From the NCBI GenBank assembly GCA_964494015.1, contig CAZBQC010000030.1, positions 1 to 11,504 on the forward strand: 11,504 nt of DNA, read 5' to 3'. The notes under the pieces were generated by a model. It worked only from the letters and a program-made list of their open reading frames with translations, did no database searches and was not told the DNA's origin. Position numbers and translations under genes: made by a program. Origin of the DNA: CAZBQC01 sp964494015 (GTDB taxonomy: Bacteria > Bacillota_I > Bacilli_A > RF39 > UBA660). Shown one piece after another: positions 5,982-11,504 of this stretch. Numbering within the stretch: position 1 is the first letter of the stretch; each line of letters starts with the position of its first letter.

Positions 5982-6188
5982 ATGCCAGGAAGTAAATATT
6001 GGGCACATAGTTATATTGTGTTAAATGATGATAGCAAAATTTGGCTTGCTACTCATTTTTATGAATTAGATGAACAAATGGAATTAAAAAAGGAAGTATT
6101 GGATTTGAGGATTGCAAGAACCTTAACTCCTGACCGAATAAAAATCGAAAGAAAACTGGTAAAATATTATGGAGAAAAAATAGACTAG
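5982..6188 (+). CDS. Unknown small protein, 68 aa
   Basis: I do not recognise this protein. Support for a real gene comes from a good promoter (5930-5958), an AGGGGG SD at 5969-5974 seven bases before the ATG, and a strong terminator at its end. The N-terminal half (SKYWAHSYIVLNDDSKIWLATHFY) is aromatic-rich and looks like beta strands with a turn at NDDSK. The C-terminal half (from about residue 35) is charged and probably helical (ELKKEVLDLRIARTL, then DRIKIERKLVKYYG). There is no signal peptide or membrane segment. It is a single-gene unit, convergent with the DUF1653 and small-ORF end of the pnp cluster. Its TAG stop lies inside the terminator hairpin. Confidence 0.65.
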   Translation: MPGSKYWAHSYIVLNDDSKIWLATHFYELDEQMELKKEVLDLRIARTLTPDRIKIERKLVKYYGEKID

Positions 6189-6210
6189 AATAATTTTCTA
6201 GCTATTTTTA
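6175..6210. terminator. Strong bidirectional terminator holding both converging stop codons
   Basis: AAAAATAG (6176-6183), a bulged A, and CTAGAA (6185-6190) pair with TTCTAG (6196-6201) and CTATTTTT (6202-6209), giving 14 bp around a 5-nt loop. Each strand ends in a T-tract: TTTTT on plus, TTTTTT on minus. The TAG of the 68-aa gene (6186-6188) and the TAA of the 25-codon minus-strand frame (6208-6210) both fall within it. Confidence 0.75.
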
Positions 6211-6285
6211 GTTTTGGCTTTGATTTTTATAGAGAATATGCGCTTGGTTACCGAAATCTTTAACTTCTACATCTTTTATCTTCAT
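6208..6285 (-). CDS. Possible 25-aa peptide coupled to the DUF1653 gene
   Basis: An ATG at 6285-6283 overlaps the DUF1653 stop by one base (TAATG), the classic arrangement for translational re-initiation. The frame runs 25 codons to TAA at 6208-6210. The peptide begins MKIKDVEVKDFGNQAHILY and is soluble and mixed in charge, with no signal or membrane segment. No separate SD is visible, so translation would depend on ribosomes finishing DUF1653. The stop coincides with the terminator stem. I do not recognise it. It could be a real small protein, the remnant of a longer gene, or chance. Confidence 0.4.
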   Translation of the reverse strand: MKIKDVEVKDFGNQAHILYKNQSQN

Positions 6286-6506
6286 TAATCAATTTTTTCA
6301 AAACGGTATTCTTGTTTTATATCAGGATACTTTTCATGATCTACTTTTGAGATGAACAATTCGTATGGTCTTACCCAGATACTATCATTATCTAGTTCCT
6401 GATAGACGACCATATCTTCCAAAGTCTCAGAGTGTTTGGCAATGGCTATTACTTGAACTTCCATTCCTTTAAAGTGACGATATTTTTTATTTATCTTTAC
6501 TTTCAT
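6285..6506 (-). CDS. DUF1653 family protein, 73 aa
   Basis: The core YRHFKG (residues 9-14), AIAKHSET (21-28), VVYQELDNDSIWVRP (33-47) and YELF (48-51) matches the DUF1653 family (PF07866). This is a small single-domain group widespread in bacteria, and its function is unknown to me. The start at 6506 is needed to keep the YRHFKG element; the next ATG (15th codon) would remove it. The gene overlaps the 3' end of pnp by 20 nt in another frame and has no clear SD (only weak purines such as GAAG), so translation is probably coupled to pnp. Transcription depends on the rpsO–pnp unit. A 25-codon frame overlaps its stop. Confidence 0.85.
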   Translation of the reverse strand: MKVKINKKYRHFKGMEVQVIAIAKHSETLEDMVVYQELDNDSIWVRPYELFISKVDHEKYPDIKQEYRFEKID

Positions 6507-8640
6507 TACTCATTGCTTCTTTTCTTGAAAAGTTAAGTCTACCTTTTTTATCTGTACCGATCGCTTTAACGATTATTTCGTCGCCTAGTTTAACGACATC
6601 TTCGGTTTTAGCAACATGTTCTTTAGATAGATGAGAAATGTGTACTAGTCCCTCACATCCAGGCCATACTTGAACAAAGCATCCAAAGTCCTCAATTTTA
6701 ACAACTTTAGCTGTATAGATTTTACCTTCTTCAACTTCTTTGACGATGTCTTTGATCATTTGAGCAGTTCTTTCGATAATTTCCTTATCGCTATGATAGA
6801 TGATAACTCTTCCATCATCTTCTAAATCAACTTTAACCGCATTGACATCGGTAACACTTTTGACATTGCTCGAGTCACAGATGATTTTCGTAATCATTTC
6901 ACCACCACGACCGATAACTTCCTTAATCTTATTAGGATTAATCGTGAAAGTCATCGTTTTAGGGGCATATTTACTTACTTCTGTTCTTGGTTCAGCAATT
7001 TGTTTTTTCATAATCTCTAGAATCTCTAGACGAGCTTGTTTAGCTTGACTTAAAGCTTCTTTTAAAATCTGACGATTGATTCCTTTAATTTTAATATCCA
7101 TTTGAAGGGCACAGATACCAGTTTTAGTACCAGCTACTTTAAAGTCCATATCTCCTAGATGATCTTCCATACCTTGGATATCAGTTAGAATGGTATAATC
7201 GTCCCCATTGGTAATTAATCCCATGGCAATTCCAGCGACTGGTGCTTTGATAGGAACTCCACCGGCCATTAAACTCATACATCCAGCACAAATACTAGCT
7301 TGGGAACTACTACCATTACTCTCCAGAATTTCTGATACCACTCTAATGGTGTAAGGGAACTCTTCTTCGCTTGGAAGAACTTGTAATAAAGCTTTTTCTC
7401 CTAAGGCTCCATGACCAATTTCACGACGACCAGGAGATGAATATCTTCCCGTTTCCCCTACCGAGAAAGATGGGAAATTATAGTGAAGCATGAATCTTTT
7501 TTCATCTTCGATACCAAGACCATCTAAAATTTGATGTTCACCTAAAGCTCCTAGCGTCGTCACACTTAAACTCTGAGTTTGACCACGGGTAAATAGAGCT
7601 GATCCGTGGGTTCTTGGCAAAAGATCAATATCCGTTGAAATTGGTCTAATCTCTGTCATACTTCTTCCGTCAGCACGAATTTTTTCGTTGACAACGATTT
7701 TTCTAAATAATTCATATTCGATTTTCTCTAAAACTAGCTTTACTTTAACTAACAATTCATTTAGTTCAGCATCTTTTAATTGATCTTCATTTTCTTCCTT
7801 ATATTTATTGACAATACTCTCTTTTATTTCATCAACTTTAGCATGCATTTCCAACTTATCTTTAATTCTTAAGGCTCGATCCATATCTTTGGTTGCTAAA
7901 TTTTCAATGGTGCTTTTTAATTCTTCATCGATGACTAGGTGATCATACTCCATCTTCTCTTCACCGATTTCATCAATTACTTCTTCCTGAATCTGAATTA
8001 ATTCTTTAATTGCTTCATGCCCAAACATTAAAGCTTCCAGCATATCTTCTTCGCTGACTTCTTTGGCACTTGATTCGACCATATTGATGGCTTCTTTAGT
8101 TCCGGCTACTGTCAAATCAAAATCAGACATCTCACTTTGTTCAGTCGTTGGATTGATAATAAACTCTCCATCGATGCGACCAACTTTTACTCCAGCAACT
8201 GGTCCATTAAATGGTACTTTACTAATTGCTGTTGCTAGTGATGATCCAAAAAGAGCTGTCAGTTCTGGATTATTATCTTGATCAACTGATAAGACGGTAT
8301 TAATAACTTGAACTTCATTACGAAAATCTTCTGGAAATAAAGGTCTCATCGGCCTGTCGATCATTCTAGCTGCCAAGGTAGCATTTTCGGTAGGTCGACC
8401 TTCTCTTTTAATAAATCCACCTGGTATTTTTCCAACTGAATATAACTTTTCTTGATAAAGTACGGTCAGTGGAAAAAAATCAGATAAAAGATTAGCTGTT
8501 TTACTAACTACAACCGTCGATAAAATAACTGTATCTCCATATCTAACTAAAACACTTCCGTGAGCTTGTTTGGCTAATTCACCATTTTCGATGATTAATT
8601 TTCTCCCACGAAATTCATATTCAAATACTTTTTTGCTCAT
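6487..8640 (-). CDS. pnp: Polynucleotide phosphorylase (PNPase)
   Basis: PNPase degrades RNA 3' to 5' with phosphate, releasing nucleoside diphosphates, and can also run in reverse. It forms a cytoplasmic trimer. At 717 aa the length is normal. In order: first RNase PH-like domain (about 1-220), helical linker (about 235-315), second RNase PH-like domain (about 320-550) with the active-site segment EDHLGDMDF (492-500; D493 and D499 match E. coli D486 and D492) and phosphate and RNA site Arg residues in GETGRYSSPGRREIGHG (395-411), KH domain (about 562-625, GRGG at 577-580), and S1 domain (about 640-707). The ATG at 8640 has AGGGGAG 6 nt upstream. Expression appears to depend on read-through of the hairpin after rpsO, as there is no room for a separate promoter. 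Confidence 0.98.
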   Translation of the reverse strand: MSKKVFEYEFRGRKLIIENGELAKQAHGSVLVRYGDTVILSTVVVSKTANLLSDFFPLTVLYQEKLYSVGKIPGGFIKREGRPTENATLAARMIDRPMRPLFPEDFRNEVQVINTVLSVDQDNNPELTALFGSSLATAISKVPFNGPVAGVKVGRIDGEFIINPTTEQSEMSDFDLTVAGTKEAINMVESSAKEVSEEDMLEALMFGHEAIKELIQIQEEVIDEIGEEKMEYDHLVIDEELKSTIENLATKDMDRALRIKDKLEMHAKVDEIKESIVNKYKEENEDQLKDAELNELLVKVKLVLEKIEYELFRKIVVNEKIRADGRSMTEIRPISTDIDLLPRTHGSALFTRGQTQSLSVTTLGALGEHQILDGLGIEDEKRFMLHYNFPSFSVGETGRYSSPGRREIGHGALGEKALLQVLPSEEEFPYTIRVVSEILESNGSSSQASICAGCMSLMAGGVPIKAPVAGIAMGLITNGDDYTILTDIQGMEDHLGDMDFKVAGTKTGICALQMDIKIKGINRQILKEALSQAKQARLEILEIMKKQIAEPRTEVSKYAPKTMTFTINPNKIKEVIGRGGEMITKIICDSSNVKSVTDVNAVKVDLEDDGRVIIYHSDKEIIERTAQMIKDIVKEVEEGKIYTAKVVKIEDFGCFVQVWPGCEGLVHISHLSKEHVAKTEDVVKLGDEIIVKAIGTDKKGRLNFSRKEAMSNESKDK

Positions 8641-8656
8641 ATACTTCTCCCCTCAT

Positions 8657-8686
8657 AAAAAACAAAGACACTAAAAACAAGTGTCT
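8657..8686 (-). terminator. Terminator or attenuator between rpsO and pnp
   Basis: On the minus strand AGACACT (8686-8680) and AGTGTCT (8672-8666) form a 7-bp stem with a 7-nt loop, then TTG and six T (8662-8657). The stem begins within the rpsO stop codon. The pnp SD follows directly, so partial termination would set the S15 to PNPase ratio. It could also be an RNase processing site, as known between rpsO and pnp in E. coli. Confidence 0.65.
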
Positions 8687-8954
8687 ACTTTCTTAATCCT
8701 AGCTTTTTAACAATTGCACGATATCTTTGAACATCTTTTTTAGCAAGATATTTCAATAAACTGTTACGTTGACCAACTTTTTTCAATAAACCTTTATTGG
8801 AATGAAAATCATGTTTATGTTCTTTTATATGTTTATTTAAGCTGTTAATCTCTTCAGTTAGAATTGCAATTTGTACTTCAGCTGATCCAGTATCTTTTTC
8901 GTGAGTACGATATTTAGATACTAATTCCTGCTTCTTTTCACTTTTTAAAGCCAT
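8685..8954 (-). CDS. rpsO: 30S ribosomal protein S15
   Basis: S15 binds the central domain of 16S rRNA early in 30S assembly. The 89-aa product (MALKSEKKQELVSKYRTHEK onward) has the standard length and conserved stretches: DTGSAEVQIAILTEEI, HKHDFHSNKGLL, VGQRNSLLKYL and the final YRAIVKKLGLRK. I start at the ATG at 8952-8954, with AAGGAGG 5 nt upstream (8960-8966). The in-frame ATG at 9003-9005 would add 17 non-S15 residues and lacks an SD. It has its own promoter and an ~80-nt leader whose sequence can pair with the SD. pnp follows across a terminator-like hairpin. Confidence 0.98.
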   Translation of the reverse strand: MALKSEKKQELVSKYRTHEKDTGSAEVQIAILTEEINSLNKHIKEHKHDFHSNKGLLKKVGQRNSLLKYLAKKDVQRYRAIVKKLGLRK

Positions 8955-9034
8955 TTTTTCCTCCTTATAATTTTTTTCTATCCACCAAAACTGAGTATAA
9001 GTCATAAGGAAACATATACCAAGTAAAGGTAAGC
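8955..9034 (-). promoter_or_regulatory. rpsO mRNA leader with two alternative SD-sequestering pairings
   Basis: The leader bases TTTCCTTAT (9012-9004) can pair with ATAAGGAGG (8968-8960), giving seven Watson-Crick pairs plus two G·U and covering the whole SD. Alternatively CTTATA (9001-8996) pairs with TATAAG (8969-8964). The two cannot form together. S15 represses its own translation through leader structures in several bacteria; that it does so here is inference. The leader does not match a specific S15-leader class I can name. Confidence 0.5.
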
Positions 9035-9040
9035 ATTAAT

Positions 9041-9069
9041 AATATATACTATTTGTTTAAATTTTGCAA
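9041..9069 (-). promoter_or_regulatory. Promoter of rpsO
   Basis: On the minus strand TTGCAA (9069-9064), a 17-bp spacer, then TATATT (9046-9041). It lies between the stop of the membrane-protein gene and rpsO, with a predicted start near 9034. rpsO–pnp can therefore be transcribed independently of truB. Confidence 0.65.
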
Positions 9070-9117
9070 GTAAAATTTACTAATAATTTTGACTTACTTT
9101 GTAATATTTTCATTCTA

Positions 9118-9660
9118 TTAAGGGTTTTCTTCATCTAAATTTGTTTCTTCATTTCCACTTTCAATCGGTTCTTCTGTTTCATCTTCAAGAAATTCTTGTC
9201 GACATATTTCATCAATAATACCTGCAGCATATCCACTAACATCACGTTTTGCTACACACCAACAGTACTTTCGATTTACATCAGTATCTTTAATACATTC
9301 GTTATATGCATTAACTGTTTCTTGAGTTGACCAAATCCAACAATCGGTGACATAAATCTTATATTCATTATACCTGCTATCATCTTTAATTGATGCCGCC
9401 AGTAGATCAATTATTAAATCGATAATGAAGGGGATAAAGAAAATAACGACTGCAGCAACAATTCTTTTTACGGCCTTGTTAATTACTTCTTTGCTAGCTT
9501 TTTCATCAGCCATGGTACCTCTGATAAAATCTATCATGACCATCACAATTAAACCGATGGGAACAGCTACTTTTATGACATTAATAACTCCTTTAATAAT
9601 ATAAAATACTTGAATAACCCCAGGATCATCACAAAAAGGAACATTGCTCAACAACATCAT
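9118..9660 (-). CDS. Unknown two-helix membrane protein with pilin-like layout, 180 aa
   Basis: The family is not recognised with confidence. Two hydrophobic helices (about 15-45 and 66-90) are joined by a charged loop (GTMADEKASKEVINKAVKR), likely cytoplasmic. The C-terminal part, likely outside, has cysteines at 107, 122, 133, 135 and 153 (plus Cys10 at the N-terminus) and an acidic tail from about 157. Two helices with a short cytoplasmic loop recall VirB2/TrbC-type pilins and small secretion-channel proteins. There is no clear cleavable signal peptide, so the comparison is topological only. Its ATG overlaps the truB stop in ATGA, with GGAGG inside truB 6 nt upstream, so translation is coupled to truB. 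A second ATG follows directly. It occupies the place where ribF normally stands. No clear terminator was seen after it. Confidence 0.8.
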   Translation of the reverse strand: MMLLSNVPFCDDPGVIQVFYIIKGVINVIKVAVPIGLIVMVMIDFIRGTMADEKASKEVINKAVKRIVAAVVIFFIPFIIDLIIDLLAASIKDDSRYNEYKIYVTDCWIWSTQETVNAYNECIKDTDVNRKYCWCVAKRDVSGYAAGIIDEICRQEFLEDETEEPIESGNEETNLDEENP

Positions 9661-10529
9661 TTTAAACCTCCAAATACCGTAAACGGTTTCATTTTATTTT
9701 TATCTTTTTCATAACTCTGATAGATTGCCAATAAATTATTGGCCTGATCAAAAATCAAACCATAATTACCTTGAAACATTTTATCCATAATTTGAGCATT
9801 TTTAATTCTTACTGCCATATCATCATCGACAATAATTCTTTCAAAATCAAAAATATCTTCAATCTTTATTATTTGACTCAGATCAATATCTTCTAATTCG
9901 ATACTATTATCGAGGGAAATATTACCCTGTTTTAGTCTAGTTAAATTTTTCATCGTACCATAAGTATCTAATTTCAAAGCCAAATCTCTTATTAGACTTC
10001 GAATGTAAGTTCCCTTACTGACTAAACATCGAAATTGGAAACTTACTTCATTATCATTATACACTAAATCATCTAAAAGTTCTATATCGAATATTTCTAT
10101 CTCCCGTTTAGGTAAAATTACTTCTTGATTAGCTCGAGCATACTCATATAATTTTTTACCATCTATTTTTACTGCTGAATAAATTGGCACTTCCTGCAAA
10201 CTTTTACCTAAAAAACTCTTTAAAGCTTCTTGAACTTGACTTTTATTGAGATTTTTTACTTGACATTCCTTAATAGTTTTACCAGTAATATCTAAGGTAT
10301 CAGTTTCTTTTCCTAACACAATTTCAGCAAGATATTCTTTAGTCGTATTTTCTAATAAAGGGATAGTTCTTGTCGCTTGATTAATGGCAACAACTAAGAC
10401 ACCAGTGGCAATAGGATCAAGAGTTCCAACATGTCCAACTTTTCTTGTACAAAACTTTTTTGATACGATATTGACAATATCGCGACTAGTATAACCAGCT
10501 TTTTTATTTATAATCAAAAATCCATTCAT
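9657..10529 (-). CDS. truB: tRNA pseudouridine(55) synthase
   Basis: TruB isomerises U55 in the T-loop of almost all tRNAs to pseudouridine. The 290-aa protein begins GFLIINKKAGYTSRDIVN and has the catalytic motif GHVGTLDPIATGVL (32-45) with nucleophile Asp38. Further hallmarks are KEYLAEIVLGKETDTLD (63-79), VPIYSAVKIDGKKLYEYAR (about 114-132) and CLVSKGTYIRSLIRDLA (about 168-184). The ATG has AAAGGG 6 nt upstream, overlapping the end of the preceding wall-hydrolase gene (3-nt gap). It ends in TGA, overlapping the ATG of the next gene by 4 nt, so the three genes look like one operon. The TGA stop also argues for the standard bacterial code. Confidence 0.97.
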   Translation of the reverse strand: MNGFLIINKKAGYTSRDIVNIVSKKFCTRKVGHVGTLDPIATGVLVVAINQATRTIPLLENTTKEYLAEIVLGKETDTLDITGKTIKECQVKNLNKSQVQEALKSFLGKSLQEVPIYSAVKIDGKKLYEYARANQEVILPKREIEIFDIELLDDLVYNDNEVSFQFRCLVSKGTYIRSLIRDLALKLDTYGTMKNLTRLKQGNISLDNSIELEDIDLSQIIKIEDIFDFERIIVDDDMAVRIKNAQIMDKMFQGNYGLIFDQANNLLAIYQSYEKDKNKMKPFTVFGGLK

Positions 10530-10532
10530 ATC

Positions 10533-11504
10533 CTACCCTTTATTATAGAAATTATCCATTAGCATAACGGTAGTAAAGCTGGCCGTTCCACCTACTATTT
10601 TACCGGTACTTAAGTTAAATTTCTCGACAACGAGACCGGAATTATAATTTTTTTCATGAGCAATGGTAGCGATATTCTCTTCGACATTGATAACAAAGGC
10701 CATATGACCGGTTCTCCAGACAACATCACCAGCTTTTATTTTACCAGTTGATCCTTTGAAAGAAGTGGTACTTACTTTAACACCATTCCATTTGGTTCGC
10801 ACATTATCGCCGGAAAAGCTGCCTATTTCTTTTTTAGTCCAGCCAGCATTGGCGAAAATCCAACCGATAAAACCTGTACAGTCTATTCCGGCTGGATAGG
10901 AGTTGCCTTTTTTTTGTTTACCGGTTTCACCAACTGTCATTTTGGTCATACATCCCCACTGGGGAGAGATTCCTAAAAAGTTATCTCCTCGATCCCAATT
11001 ATAATGGTAATGTCCGCCAGCATAGAAGTAAGGTATTTTATAACCAATTACTGTCGACAAATAAACCGCAGCTGCTACAGCACCATTTCTTGTTCTAGTA
11101 CCAGCTGCTTTGATTCGAGCTTTTAACTCATTATTTAAAGATGTTCTTGGACCATTGCAAGGGATAACATTCTTTGGATTAGATTTAGTACCAAGTTCGA
11201 CAGGTTTATAATAAGTAATTTCACCCTCGATCTGACAAGGAACAGATTTATAATTGTTAGCCTGATCGTAGACTAGAACATTGGCCGTTTTAGTTTGAAA
11301 ATTAAAAGTATAGATTTTACTAGTAATGATACCGGAAGTTTTGGTACCGCTTTTATAATTATAACCTCTAATACCATTGGCATCGGTAGCACTAATATTG
11401 ACAACAGTTACATCACCATCGATTTTACCAGTACAACTACCAGTTGGATCGATTCGATCGATATTATCGACTACTTGTTGATAGGTTTTAAATTCTCCAT
11501 TGAC
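10533..11504 (-). CDS. NlpC/P60-like cell-wall hydrolase with Ig-like upstream region (partial, C-terminal 323 aa)
   Basis: The frame stays open to the window edge, so the 5' end, including any signal peptide, is missing. The C-terminal domain (visible residues about 138-323) looks like an NlpC/P60 cysteine peptidase cutting peptidoglycan peptides outside the cell: AGIDCTGFIGWIFANAGW has the likely nucleophile Cys209, KAGDVVWRTGHMAFVINVEE has His267, and IAHEKNYNSG has His283 as probable third residue. The upstream part is rich in Thr, Asn, Gly and Asp, with beta-strand patterns (DGDVTVVNISATDANGIRGY, TFNFQTKTANVLVYDQANN), like extracellular Ig-like modules. A codon TTG at 11058-11060 is not the start: matching sequence continues before it. 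It stands directly before truB. CHAP-type amidase activity cannot be excluded. Confidence 0.85.
   Translation of the reverse strand, partial: VNGEFKTYQQVVDNIDRIDPTGSCTGKIDGDVTVVNISATDANGIRGYNYKSGTKTSGIITSKIYTFNFQTKTANVLVYDQANNYKSVPCQIEGEITYYKPVELGTKSNPKNVIPCNGPRTSLNNELKARIKAAGTRTRNGAVAAAVYLSTVIGYKIPYFYAGGHYHYNWDRGDNFLGISPQWGCMTKMTVGETGKQKKGNSYPAGIDCTGFIGWIFANAGWTKKEIGSFSGDNVRTKWNGVKVSTTSFKGSTGKIKAGDVVWRTGHMAFVINVEENIATIAHEKNYNSGLVVEKFNLSTGKIVGGTASFTTVMLMDNFYNKG

Noticed and set aside
6800..7048. 82-codon plus-strand open frame
   Set aside because: It is antisense inside the KH and second RNase PH coding part of pnp; a shadow of that gene.
8063..8281. 72-codon plus-strand open frame
   Set aside because: It is antisense inside pnp with no initiation signals.
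8955..9005. Longer S15 starting at the ATG at 9003-9005
   Set aside because: The extra 17 residues are not S15-like, there is no SD for that ATG, and AAGGAGG sits correctly before the ATG at 8954.
9070..9082. Short palindrome AGTAAAATTTACT after the 180-aa gene as a terminator
   Set aside because: The stem would be only about 5 AT-rich pairs with no following T-tract on the minus strand.
9657..9660. Mycoplasma-type code (TGA read as Trp)
   Set aside because: truB ends properly at TGA after a full-length TruB protein, and Trp codons elsewhere are TGG.
10533..11060. A complete 175-aa wall hydrolase starting at TTG 11060-11058
   Set aside because: The frame continues upstream without a stop to the window edge, with coherent domain sequence and no SD at the TTG.

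Overview
The window reads as chromosome of an AT-rich Gram-positive bacterium. The evidence is strong purine-rich Shine-Dalgarno (SD) sites (AAGGAGG, GGGGGAG), a FemX-type peptidoglycan transferase, an NlpC/P60 wall enzyme, and a truB–rpsO–pnp order like that of Bacilli. TGA is used as the truB stop codon, so the Mycoplasma code (TGA = Trp) does not apply. The overall look suits an uncultured gut Bacillota lineage near the Bacilli/Mollicutes boundary, but that placement is inference.

Left part (1-3900): a FemAB/FemX aminoacyltransferase, cut by the window edge, is divergent from a stand-alone 2-oxoacid dehydrogenase E2-like acyltransferase domain. A 13-bp perfect palindrome lies between them and carries the -35 box of a promoter in each arm. 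Then come an unknown membrane-associated protein, a divergent stand-alone GGDEF protein with altered substrate-binding residues, and a small cysteine-containing unknown protein.

Middle (3950-6290): a tRNA-Thr(CGT) with encoded CCA follows a FadD-like acyl-CoA ligase on the minus strand and ends in an intrinsic terminator. A divergent 68-aa unknown gene converges on the pnp cluster at a strong bidirectional terminator that contains the stop codons of both converging reading frames.

Right part (6208-11504), all minus strand, read in the order of transcription: an NlpC/P60 wall hydrolase with an Ig-like upstream region (5' end outside the window), truB, a two-helix membrane protein with a pilin-like layout overlapping truB by 4 nt, rpsO (own promoter and a leader able to fold over its SD), an attenuator-like hairpin, pnp, a DUF1653 gene overlapping pnp by 20 nt, and a 25-codon reading frame overlapping DUF1653 by 1 nt. 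In the usual Bacilli order (rbfA–truB–ribF–rpsO–pnp), rbfA and ribF would occupy the places of the wall hydrolase and the membrane protein.

No mobile element, CRISPR array or complete new defence system is visible. The most interesting points are the palindromic divergent promoter with a nearly leaderless femX mRNA, the two enzyme-like proteins with changed key residues (E2-like His to Glu; GGDEF guanine-site Asp to Gly), the SD-sequestering rpsO leader, and the surface-protein genes around truB. No gap between genes exceeds 300 bases.
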